DNA of 64,000 nucleotides from Chromobacterium rhizoryzae (GTDB lineage Bacteria > Pseudomonadota > Gammaproteobacteria > Burkholderiales > Chromobacteriaceae), in contig NZ_CP066126.1 in NCBI RefSeq assembly GCF_020544465.1, positions 4,836,001 through 4,900,000 on the forward strand, in the 5' to 3' direction. Position 1 is the stretch's first letter. The number at the start of each line of letters is the position of its first letter. The notes beneath the pieces are model-generated. The model was not told the origin of the DNA. It was given only the letters and a program-made list of their open reading frames with translations, and did not search any database. Shown in pieces: positions 57,253-64,000 of the stretch. A program made the translations under genes and the position numbers.

Positions 57253-57837
57253 TTACTGCGCGATGTCGTTGATGTATTCGAACAAGGTCACCACTTTCTG
57301 CACGCCGGAGGTCTCGCTGACCACCTTGGCCGCCGCCGCGCCTTCCGCCTGGGTCACCATGCCCAGCATGTAGACCACGCCGCGCTCGGTCACCACTTTG
57401 ACGTTGTTCGGGTTATAGCCCTTGCCGTCCAGCAGGCGGGTGCGCGCCTTGCTGGTCACCCAGGTGTCGCTGCTGCGCTCGGAGAAGCCGGACGCCGGCG
57501 CCACCACGGTGTAGTTGAACACGCGGCGCACATTGGGGATGCCGCGCGCGGTCAGCTCCGCCTGCTGGCGCGCCTGCTCGCTGGGCACTTCGCCGGTCAG
57601 CAACACCGCGCGGTTGAAGCTGGTGGTGTTGACGTGGGCGGACGGCAACAGCTTGCCGATCTGGTCGGCGGCTTTCAATTCTATGCCCTGGTCGTCCACA
57701 TAGGCGCCGCTGGTGCGGCGATCCGTGGCCACCAAGGCGCCGCCGGCCGCGCCCGCCGCCACTACGCCGAAACAACCGCTCAGAGCGCTGCTGAAGCCAG
57801 CAGCCAGCAATACCGCGAATACGCGACGCTTCATCAT
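57253..57837 (-). CDS. dolP: BON-domain outer-membrane lipoprotein (DolP/YraP-like)
   Basis: A 194-aa lipoprotein with the lipobox LSGC at residues 18-21 and a Gly/Ala-rich stretch, followed by two BON domains (IELKAADQIGKLLPSAHVNTTSFNRAVLLTGEVPSE and VTSKARTRLLDGKGYNPNNVKVVTERGVVYMLGMVTQAEG). DolP supports outer-membrane integrity. It overlaps the diaA stop by 4 bp and has GGGAGGTGA before the ATG. Confidence 0.93.
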   Translation of the reverse strand: MMKRRVFAVLLAAGFSSALSGCFGVVAAGAAGGALVATDRRTSGAYVDDQGIELKAADQIGKLLPSAHVNTTSFNRAVLLTGEVPSEQARQQAELTARGIPNVRRVFNYTVVAPASGFSERSSDTWVTSKARTRLLDGKGYNPNNVKVVTERGVVYMLGMVTQAEGAAAAKVVSETSGVQKVVTLFEYINDIAQ

Positions 57838-58424
57838 TCACCTCCCAACAACATGTAATCGATGGTGTCGCACAGGGCGTGGACCATCAGGGTGTGCACT
57901 TCCTGAATCCGGCAGCGACGCAGCGCCGGCACAATCAGCTGTATGTCTTCCGGCGACAGGATTTCGGCCACCTTGCCGCCGTCCATGCCGGTCAGGGCGA
58001 TCACGCTCATGCCGCGCTCATGCGCCGCGTAGATGGCCTCGATCACATTGGCGGCGTTGCCGGACGCGGAAATCGCCAGCAGCAGGTCGTTGGTGTGGCC
58101 CAAGGCCCTGACCTGTTTGGAAAACACCATGTCGAAATCGTAATCGTTGCCGATCGCGCTCAAGACCGAGCTGTCGGTGGCCAATGAAATCGCCGCCAGG
58201 CCCGGGCGTTCCTTCTCAAAGCGCCCGACCATTTCCGCGGCGAAGTTCTGCGCATCCGCCGCCGAACCGCCGTTGCCGCAGGTCAAAATCTTGCCTTCGT
58301 TCATCAGGCAAGCCACCATCTGTTCCGCCGCCGCGGCTATCGCCGGCGACAACAACTCCATCGCCTCTTGCTTGACGGCGATGCTTTCCAGGAAATGCCC
58401 GCTGACGCGGTCAATCAAATCCAT
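57834..58424 (-). CDS. diaA: SIS-domain protein DiaA/GmhA family
   Basis: A 196-aa SIS-domain protein: ILTCGNGGSAADAQNFAAEMVGRF, DLLLAISASGNAANVIEAIYAA, and a C-terminal EVHTLMVHALCDTIDYMLLG. Sequence alone does not separate DiaA (DnaA initiator-associating factor) from GmhA (heptose isomerase). The neighbourhood (yraN, lpoA, rsmI, dolP) is that of diaA in E. coli and relatives, so DiaA is preferred. Coupled to dolP by a 4-bp overlap. Confidence 0.88.
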   Translation of the reverse strand: MDLIDRVSGHFLESIAVKQEAMELLSPAIAAAAEQMVACLMNEGKILTCGNGGSAADAQNFAAEMVGRFEKERPGLAAISLATDSSVLSAIGNDYDFDMVFSKQVRALGHTNDLLLAISASGNAANVIEAIYAAHERGMSVIALTGMDGGKVAEILSPEDIQLIVPALRRCRIQEVHTLMVHALCDTIDYMLLGGE

Positions 58425-58463
58425 GGGACATCCTTATCTTTTAGGGTCGGTCGACCCATCGCA

Positions 58464-58799
58464 CTACATGAAAATATTCTGCAACCACTGCGGCTCCGCC
58501 TCGCCCACGGTCAATACCGCGTCAAAACGGCATGGCGCGTCTATTCCCTTTTGGGACAGATAGACCTCGGCGGCCAGCATGAGTTTCCTTTGCTTGGCCG
58601 CCCCTATGCTGGCGGCCGCGCCGCCGAAGGCCGCGCTGGCGCGATGGCGCACCTCGATAAACACCCAGTAGCGCCCATCGCGCATGATCAGATCGATTTC
58701 GCCGCCGCGGCAGGACCAGTTGCGCTCCACCAGCGTCAGGCCCCGCCTCAGCAGCCAGGCCAGCGCCTTGTCCTCGGCAAGCCGGCCTTGAAGATTCAC
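58464..58799 (-). CDS. yraN: YraN-family (UPF0102) nuclease-like protein
   Basis: A 111-aa YraN homologue. GRLAEDKALAWLLRRGLTLVERNWSCRGGEIDLIMRDGRYWVFIEVRHR carries the PD-(D/E)XK-like pattern (E...D...ExR), followed by AKQRKLMLAAEVYL. The start is a GTG whose first base overlaps the lpoA stop (TAGTG). The same frame stays open far upstream, which is a GC-rich artefact. Confidence 0.88.
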   Translation of the reverse strand: MNLQGRLAEDKALAWLLRRGLTLVERNWSCRGGEIDLIMRDGRYWVFIEVRHRASAAFGGAAASIGAAKQRKLMLAAEVYLSQKGIDAPCRFDAVLTVGEAEPQWLQNIFM

Positions 58800-59917
58800 T
58801 ACGGCTGCTCCACGCTCAGCACCGCCATCGGCAGCTGGCGCTCGAACAGGCGGTCGCGCCCCAGCCTCAAATCGCCGGTGATGCCGTCCAGCCTCAGGCC
58901 CAGCGGCTGCCGCGCGCCCGCCAGCAGCACCGCCAGCCGCCAGGCGTCCACGCCCAGCGCGTACAGGCGCTCGGTCTGCATCGTCAACGCCGCCGCCGGC
59001 CGCGGATAGCGTTTCACCGCCGGATGCTCCGGCATCAGGAACCAGGGCATGTCTATCACCCTCACCCCGGCCAGCGCCACCGCGCTGCCGCGGCCGTTGA
59101 GCTGGGAGGTGCCGTACACCGGCAGTTCCGGCGCCAGCGCGGCCTTGACGATGCCGGCCTCGTGCGCGTCCAGCGCCATGAACACGGCGTCGGCGCCGGC
59201 CGCCGCCTGCAGAATCGCCGGCAGGCTGTCCGGCTTGGCTTCCAGCGCCATCGGGGATTTGCCGCGGCTCAGGCTTCGCCATTCGTCGATGAAGGCCTGG
59301 CGCAGCCGCTGCGACAGGCTGTCCGCACCGAACAGCAGCAAGGGATTGGCGCGGCCGTCTTCGTACATCAGGCGCGCCACCTGGCGCGCCTCGCCCTCGA
59401 CGATCAGCGACAGCGAGAACAGCTTCGGATTGGCCGGCACTTCGCGGCCTATCGAGTTCAAAGCCAGCGTAGGCACCGTGACCGCGGGCGCTACCGCGGC
59501 GATGGCCCCGCGCGACAGCGGGCCGATCACCACATTGACCCCGCTGGCCAAGGCCTGCTTGTAGCCGGCCACGGCGGTGTCCTCGGACGCCTCTATGGGC
59601 ACCAGCTCTGCGTTCTGATCCACGCGCGCCGCCGCCTCCACGCCGCTGCGCACCACCGCGGCGGCCTCGCCCAGGGTGGCGGAGCCGGTGGGCAGCAGCA
59701 GGCCGACGCGCAGGCGGCCGCCGGCCGGCTGCGGTTTCGCCGCCGTCGCGCTGGCGTCCCGCGGCGCGGTCGCCGGCACGGCCGGTTTCGGCGCCTGCTG
59801 GCCCAACAACTTGAGCGGCGCGGTATTGCTTTGGATGATATAGTCCGGGGTTTGCGCCATTGTCGGCGTCAACCAAGTCATCAAGACGCCAACCAACAGC
59901 GGAGTCAGTCTTTGCAT
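58799..59917 (-). CDS. lpoA: Penicillin-binding protein activator (LpoA/LppC-like)
   Basis: A protein of about 372 aa of the LppC/LpoA family (periplasmic-binding-protein fold: LLLPTGSATLGEAAAVVRSGVEAAA, INVVIGPLSRGAIAAVAP-like segment, VPTLALNS). It is shorter than E. coli LpoA and lacks the N-terminal TPR-like half. The signal region (LLVGVLMTWLTPTMAQ) has no lipobox cysteine, so it may be a soluble periplasmic form. The start at 59917 is preferred; an ATG at 59932 adds five residues. Divergent from and slightly overlapping rsmI; followed by yraN. Confidence 0.85.
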   Translation of the reverse strand: MQRLTPLLVGVLMTWLTPTMAQTPDYIIQSNTAPLKLLGQQAPKPAVPATAPRDASATAAKPQPAGGRLRVGLLLPTGSATLGEAAAVVRSGVEAAARVDQNAELVPIEASEDTAVAGYKQALASGVNVVIGPLSRGAIAAVAPAVTVPTLALNSIGREVPANPKLFSLSLIVEGEARQVARLMYEDGRANPLLLFGADSLSQRLRQAFIDEWRSLSRGKSPMALEAKPDSLPAILQAAAGADAVFMALDAHEAGIVKAALAPELPVYGTSQLNGRGSAVALAGVRVIDMPWFLMPEHPAVKRYPRPAAALTMQTERLYALGVDAWRLAVLLAGARQPLGLRLDGITGDLRLGRDRLFERQLPMAVLSVEQP

Positions 59918-60808
59918 ACTTCGTTCGCTCATCTGCTTGAATCAGCCAGGGAAAGTTTCTGTCGCGGCACATTATATGTGGTGGCCACGCCCATTGGAAA
60001 TCTGGCCGACATCAGCGCCCGCGCCTTGGCCGCTTTCAGCGCCGCCGACGTGGTCTGCGCCGAGGACACACGCGTGACCGGACAGCTGTTGTCCGCCTAC
60101 GGCATTCACGCCAAACGCCTGGTCAGCCTGCGCGAACACAATGAGCGCGGCATGGCGGAACAAGTGGTGCGCTGGCTGTCCGAAGACCAGGTCGTGGTGC
60201 AGGTGTCCGACGCCGGCACGCCGGCGGTGTCCGATCCCGGCGCGCGGCTGGCGGAGGCGGTGCGCGCCGCCGGCCTGCCGGTGCGGCCGGTGCCCGGCTC
60301 CAGCGCGGTGATCGCCGCCCTGTCCGCCAGCGGCCTGACCGCGCCGTCCTTCCTGTTCCACGGCTTCTTGCCGCCCAAGAGCGGCGAGCGCCGCAAGACG
60401 CTGCGCCAATGGCTGTCCGCGCCGCATCTGACCGTGTGCTACGAGGCGCCGCACCGCATCGTCGACACCTTGCGCGACATCGTCGCGGAACTGGGCGCGG
60501 AGCGCCGGCTGCTGCTGGCGCGCGAGTTGACCAAGACTTTCGAAACCTTCCGCAATCTGCCGGCCCAGGACATGCTGGAGTGGGTGGAGTCAGACTCCAA
60601 TCAGCAGCGCGGCGAGATCGTGCTGATTCTGGACGCCGCGCCGGCGCGCGAGGACGCCGACGACGCGGTGCCGGAAGACACCGTGCGCGTGCTCAAGCTG
60701 CTGGCGGCGGAACTGCCCACCAAGCAGGCGGCGTCGCTGACCGCGCAGATCTGCGACGGCAACCGCAAACAGCTCTACGACTTGGCGCTTAAATTGAAGC
60801 AGGAGTGA
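59912..60808 (+). CDS. rsmI: 16S rRNA (cytidine1402-2'-O)-methyltransferase
   Basis: A 298-aa RsmI. GTLYVVATPIGNLADISARALAAFSAADVVCAEDTRVT, VSDAGTPAVSDPGARL and FLFHGFLPPKSGERR are characteristic. The supported start is a TTG at 59912 (MHTSFAHLL...), since no ATG or GTG lies between the upstream stop-free region of the opposite gene and the conserved GTLYVVATP segment, apart from a GTG inside that motif. It is divergent from lpoA with overlapping first codons. Confidence 0.92.
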   Translation: MHTSFAHLLESARESFCRGTLYVVATPIGNLADISARALAAFSAADVVCAEDTRVTGQLLSAYGIHAKRLVSLREHNERGMAEQVVRWLSEDQVVVQVSDAGTPAVSDPGARLAEAVRAAGLPVRPVPGSSAVIAALSASGLTAPSFLFHGFLPPKSGERRKTLRQWLSAPHLTVCYEAPHRIVDTLRDIVAELGAERRLLLARELTKTFETFRNLPAQDMLEWVESDSNQQRGEIVLILDAAPAREDADDAVPEDTVRVLKLLAAELPTKQAASLTAQICDGNRKQLYDLALKLKQE

Positions 60809-60837
60809 ACCGCGGCCAAGCGCCGGGGAAAAAAGGA

Positions 60838-60866
60838 TTTACAAAGCGATTTGCTATCGCTATTAT
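60838..60866 (+). promoter_or_regulatory. Promoter of tRNA-Leu
   Basis: TTTACA (60838-60843) and TATTAT (60861-60866) are 17 bp apart, 25 bp ahead of the tRNA. Confidence 0.75.
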
Positions 60867-60890
60867 TCTCCTTCTCGGAATGCCGAAGAC

Positions 60891-60975
60891 GCCCGGATGG
60901 CGAAATTGGTAGACGCAGGGGATTCAAAATCCCCCGCCGCAAGGTGTGTCGGTTCGAGTCCGACTCTGGGCACCA
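60891..60975 (+). tRNA. tRNA-Leu (anticodon CAA)
   Basis: 85 nt including an encoded CCA. The acceptor GCCCGGA pairs with TCTGGGC. The anticodon stem GGGGA/TCCCC holds loop TTCAAAA (anticodon CAA, reads UUG). A long variable arm follows, as in class II Leu tRNAs, and the T arm has GGTTCGAGTCC. Confidence 0.97.
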
Positions 60976-61000
60976 GCGATTTTGGCAGGCCGAAACATCA

Positions 61001-61037
61001 AAAACCCCGCACAGCGCGAGCTCTGCGGGTTTTTTGT
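61001..61037 (+). terminator. Intrinsic terminator after tRNA-Leu
   Basis: Inverted repeat AAAACCCCGCA / TGCGGGTTTT, with one unpaired C, ending in TTTTTT. Confidence 0.85.
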
Positions 61038-61055
61038 TGTCTCAAGCAGCCGTTC

Positions 61056-61616
61056 TTATTCCGGCAGGCGCACCGCCGACAGTTTCCAGCCCAACCAGCC
61101 GTCGCGCTTGAACACCAGACCCAGCGACTGTTCGGCTTTGTCTTTCTGCTTGACCGTCACCACGAAACGATCGATGTCTTCATAGCCCATGGCCGTGTCG
61201 ACGCCGGCGCGCGGCTCCGTCGACGCTGCGCCGCCTCCGCCGGCCGCCGGCTCATCCGCGCCGCCTTGCGGCAGGCCCGGCTTGGGCTTGATCCCTCGCA
61301 TCATCAAAGCCAGGCTTTCCGGCGTCACCATGGCGTCCACCACCGGGGCGACCACCGCGTCGGCAATGGCCGCGCCCATCGCCGCCAGCGGGTTCTTGTC
61401 CTTGGATTGGTTCAGGTCCAGCACCGATTTGGGCACGACGGACTCTTTCAGGCTGTTGCGCAAGGCCGGGTAGTCCACATAGCCGGACAGTTTGGCCGCG
61501 TCGCGCGCGTCCAAGGCCTGCTGCATGCCCCGCACCGCCAAATACGGCGTCGCGTAGAACCACGCCCCCAGGGCCACGACCGCCGCGCCCAGCGTCAACT
61601 TCATTTTCATGCTCAT
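61056..61616 (-). CDS. DUF2939-domain protein
   Basis: A 186-aa protein. An N-terminal membrane/signal helix (MKLTLGAAVVALGAWFYATPYLAV) precedes a DUF2939 domain (MQQALDARDAAKLSGYVDYPALRNSLKESV). The end (FVVTVKQKDKAEQSLGLVFKRDGWLGWKLSAVRLP) is also typical. Function unknown; probably in the envelope. The gene is alone. Confidence 0.9.
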   Translation of the reverse strand: MSMKMKLTLGAAVVALGAWFYATPYLAVRGMQQALDARDAAKLSGYVDYPALRNSLKESVVPKSVLDLNQSKDKNPLAAMGAAIADAVVAPVVDAMVTPESLALMMRGIKPKPGLPQGGADEPAAGGGGAASTEPRAGVDTAMGYEDIDRFVVTVKQKDKAEQSLGLVFKRDGWLGWKLSAVRLPE

Positions 61617-61691
61617 GTTTATCCCCCTGAATCAAGCGGCCGCCTCATGCGGCTCATAAAGTCTACAGACCGCCGGCCGGCGCGCAGATTC

Positions 61692-61725
61692 CCGCCGGCC
61701 GCGGCAAAAAACGCGCGGCCGGCGG
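61692..61725. other. GC-rich perfect hairpin
   Basis: Stem CCGCCGGCCGCG / CGCGGCCGGCGG (12 bp, perfect) with a 10-nt A-rich loop, next to the MITE-like element. No T run on either side, so it is not a standard intrinsic terminator. It lies downstream of the TonB receptor. Confidence 0.7.
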
Positions 61726-61730
61726 CTCAG

Positions 61731-61870
61731 AGCCTGTTCAACGTCTCGCGAGCCAGAGCGAGACAAGGCGAAAACAAGCGAAAAGCGGAATGTACGAGGG
61801 GTACATGAGCATTTTGAGCTTGTACTCGCCGTGCAACGCTCCACGAAACGCAGCGGACTCTGAACAGGTT
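61731..61870. mobile_element. MITE-like element with 5-bp target duplication
   Basis: A 140-bp non-coding element with terminal inverted repeats AGCCTGTTCA / TGAACAGGTT (9 of 10 match), flanked by direct CTCAG on both sides (61726-61730 and 61871-61875). It contains an internal imperfect palindrome (GTACATGAGC ... GCTTGTAC). From memory, closely similar units occur many times in Chromobacterium-type and other betaproteobacterial genomes. The insertion is directly after the receptor stop codon. Confidence 0.75.
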
Positions 61871-61871
61871 C

Positions 61872-64000
61872 TCAGAAGCGCGCTTCCATCCCCATCCGTA
61901 TGGTCCGCCCCGGTATCGGCATGCTGATCACGGAACCGGTGTCCACCGCATAGCGGTTGGTCAGGTTGTCCACATTGAAATTCAGATTGACCTGCTTGTT
62001 CAGCCGGTACTCGATGAACAGGTCCACCAGCCGCTCGGACGCCAGTTCCAGCACCGGCTGCGCGCCGGTGCCTTTCAGCCACCCGGCCGGATTGGTCTTG
62101 CCGGCATGGTATTTCAGGCGGCCGCCCACGGTCAGGTCGCCGTTCAGCCAATGCTTGCCGGCGGAAATCACGTATACGCTCTTGGGCGGGATGCGGGTCG
62201 GAATCAGGCTCCAGGCGAAGCCGTTCTGATTGCACACCGCGGCGTCGCGCCGGCTCGCCTGGTTCACCGAGCACACTTCCGGGTCCAGGTAGCGCGTGGC
62301 GGCGGCCTCCACGAAGAAAGACGGGCTGTGGTAGTCCACGCCGAACTCGAAGCCGCGCAGCTCCACCTTGTCGTAGTTGAGGAAGGTCAGATTGCCCTGC
62401 CACGACGGCATGCCCGGCGTCCGGTCCAGCCAGGCGCTGGAAATATAATCCGCCACCTTGTTGTTGAAATAAGCGGCCTTGAAGCCGATGCGTTCCTGAT
62501 CGCGGAACACGTCCTGGAAGCTCGCCTTCAAGCCCAGTTCCAGGTTCAGCGAACGTTCCGGCCGCAAGGGGTTGTACGGGTTGTAGCTGAACACCTCGGA
62601 GGAGGTGGTGGTTTCATACAGGCTGGGAGTGCGATAGGCGCGGCCGCCCTTGGCGTAGACATCCAGCCACTTGGCCAGGTGCACGTCGACCTGGCCGGTC
62701 AAATCCAGCTTGGGCGCGTAATCCGCTTCCAGATTGGTCGCATAGTCGCGCGTGGTCGAACCATGCAGATTCGCGCCCAGGGAGAAGCTGGCCCAGCGAT
62801 AGGACAGCACGGCGTTGCCGAACAGGCTGCGCTCGTTGCGCACGCCGTTGCGCGAGGCCACCAGCGTCCGCGGCTGCTCGGTGTAGCGGCTGGTGGGCTG
62901 GGTGCGCTCCTGCTGGAAGGCCAGGCCGTAGCTCAGGCTCAAGGGCAGCGCCTCCAGTTCCGAGCGGTTGAGCAAATTGAAGCCATGGCGCTTGTTGTTG
63001 TAGGCATGCATGTACTGATCGCCGTAGGACGCGCCGGGACGGCCGGCCCACAAGCCGTTGTGCTGGTCCAGATCCGCCTCGGTGGCCCACAGGCCCAGGT
63101 TCAGGTCGATCAGCTTGTTGTCGCTGGGCGTATAGCTGTAGTTGGCGCTGTAGGCGTGCACGACGGCGCTGCCCAGCGCCCATTGCGGCATGGACTCCAC
63201 GCCCGGCGGCAGTTCCTGGAAGTTCTTGTCGTTGGAGTTCTTGTACCAGTAGGCGGCCAGCAGTTCGCCGGCCTGCTGGCGGTGGCGGCGGAAGATCAGC
63301 TTCAGTCGCTGCGCGTCGTTCAGCGCGAAGCCCAGCTTGGCCAGCAGCGAATCGCTTTCGTAACTGGTGTTCACCACTTCCTGGCCGCGCGACACCACCG
63401 CCTCCGGGTAGCCGTCGAAACCGTGGCTGCCGGCGAAGTAATTGCCGGAGCGCCGCTTGCTGTAGGCCAGCAAGGCGTCCAGGCCGGGCTGCCGATAGGC
63501 CAGCGCCAGCGTGGCCGAGCCGTTGTTGAAGGTGCGCGGGCTGAGGCCGTTGTTGAGCTGGTAATACACCTGGTCGCGCTCATCGTCCGGCACCCGGGGC
63601 GTCTTGTTGTTGTTGTACACGCTGCCCTTCAGCAGCACGCCGAAATCCTTGCCGGGGCGCAGCACGTCCTCGACGCCCAAGGTGCGCATCTGCACCAGGC
63701 CTCCGATCGCGCCGCTGGAGAAGGCGCCGTTGCTGGCGCCCTCCTCCACGCTGACCTTGCTGATCAGGTCCGAATCGATATAGGTGCGGTCGCTGGTGCC
63801 CTGGTAGCCGCGGGCGGTGTGGGTGGATTGCAGGCTGCCGTCTATCAAGACCGGCACCCGGCCTTCGCCTTGCAGGCCGCGGATGCCCAGGTCGATGGCG
63901 CCGGCTTCGTTGCGGATATTGTTGACCTGCACGCTGGGCAGGCCGGAGAAGATGTCGGCGTTGCCGGTGCCGCGCGCGCGGCGCAATTGCTCTGCGTCCA
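61872..64000 (-). CDS. TonB-dependent outer-membrane receptor (5' part outside the window)
   Basis: At least 709 aa are visible, and the start lies beyond the window. The plug domain has DIFSGLPSVQVNNIRNEAGAIDLGIRGLQGEGRVPVLIDGSLQSTHTARGYQG and VSVEEGASNGAFSSGAIGGLVQMRTL. The barrel ends in MGMEARF, with the expected C-terminal Phe. The plug style and GKHWLNGDLTVGGRLKYHAGK-type strands fit heme or hemoprotein uptake receptors, but the ligand cannot be fixed from the sequence. The stop codon is intact, with the MITE-like element immediately after it. Confidence 0.88.
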   Translation of the reverse strand, partial: DAEQLRRARGTGNADIFSGLPSVQVNNIRNEAGAIDLGIRGLQGEGRVPVLIDGSLQSTHTARGYQGTSDRTYIDSDLISKVSVEEGASNGAFSSGAIGGLVQMRTLGVEDVLRPGKDFGVLLKGSVYNNNKTPRVPDDERDQVYYQLNNGLSPRTFNNGSATLALAYRQPGLDALLAYSKRRSGNYFAGSHGFDGYPEAVVSRGQEVVNTSYESDSLLAKLGFALNDAQRLKLIFRRHRQQAGELLAAYWYKNSNDKNFQELPPGVESMPQWALGSAVVHAYSANYSYTPSDNKLIDLNLGLWATEADLDQHNGLWAGRPGASYGDQYMHAYNNKRHGFNLLNRSELEALPLSLSYGLAFQQERTQPTSRYTEQPRTLVASRNGVRNERSLFGNAVLSYRWASFSLGANLHGSTTRDYATNLEADYAPKLDLTGQVDVHLAKWLDVYAKGGRAYRTPSLYETTTSSEVFSYNPYNPLRPERSLNLELGLKASFQDVFRDQERIGFKAAYFNNKVADYISSAWLDRTPGMPSWQGNLTFLNYDKVELRGFEFGVDYHSPSFFVEAAATRYLDPEVCSVNQASRRDAAVCNQNGFAWSLIPTRIPPKSVYVISAGKHWLNGDLTVGGRLKYHAGKTNPAGWLKGTGAQPVLELASERLVDLFIEYRLNKQVNLNFNVDNLTNRYAVDTGSVISMPIPGRTIRMGMEARF

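Noticed and set aside
58800..59972. Upstream extension of the yraN frame
   Set aside because: Lies over lpoA in another frame and has low-complexity Gly/Arg content; only the last 111 codons are YraN.

Overview
The window joins two unlike pieces of DNA. Positions 36,635-64,000 are a GC-rich chromosomal backbone whose gene order (mnmG-rsmG-parA-parB-atpIBEFHAGDC-glmU-deoR-glmS), codon bias and neighbours (trmO, diaA-dolP, lpoA/yraN, rsmI) suggest a betaproteobacterium of the Neisseriales, most likely a Chromobacterium relative. The species is an inference from memory of such genomes, not from a search. Positions 116-36,634 are a 36.5-kb Tn7-like transposon inserted 25 bp after the glmS stop codon, the classical attTn7 position. 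Positions 1-115 are the chromosome on the far side, including a hairpin that looks like the original glmS terminator.

Transposon ends: both termini begin TGTARGCGGTAAATAGAARCGTTGG in inverted orientation and are flanked by a direct CACTAG. Further sites of the same type lie inside each end. The transposition genes occupy the glmS-proximal end and read leftward: a small Cys-rich ORF, a TnsC-like AAA+ protein with both Walker motifs degraded, two consecutive TniQ/TnsD proteins, TnsA (endonuclease) and TnsB (DDE transposase). This order, C-Q-Q-A-B, differs from Tn7 (A-B-C-D-E). No CRISPR array or cas gene is present. A DUF6471-like gene lies between tnsC and the right end.

Cargo, left to right: a DUF6037-like protein, a Cys-dependent phosphatase-like protein, an ADP-ribosyltransferase-like protein, a SIR2 protein and a CoiA/DUF6035-like nuclease; then a type VI secretion module (VgrG, VRR-NUC nuclease effector, DUF3396 immunity protein). 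A large leftward operon follows (23.4-11.9 kb): HipB-like repressor with twin operators, TerY-like vWA protein, PP2C phosphatase, protein kinase (together the TerY-P triad), a PD-(D/E)XK-like protein, a membrane TerB_N/TerB protein, a BREX-type (DUF2791-like) ATPase and an Lhr-like helicase. Upstream is a two-gene unit: an unknown 550-aa protein and a DUF2726 nuclease-like protein. The cargo looks like a mobile island for phage defence and inter-bacterial competition.

Backbone: glmS preceded by its DeoR-type regulator, glmU, the complete F1Fo ATP synthase operon with a clear sigma-70 promoter before atpI, parAB, rsmG, mnmG; then rightward genes for an OlsB-like acyltransferase, TrmO, a Tim44-domain protein and an EAL phosphodiesterase; a leftward KfrA-like gene; the diaA-dolP unit; lpoA/yraN divergent from rsmI; tRNA-Leu(CAA); a DUF2939 protein; and a TonB-dependent receptor cut by the window edge. 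A 140-bp MITE-like element with its own 5-bp target duplication sits 1 bp past the receptor stop codon.
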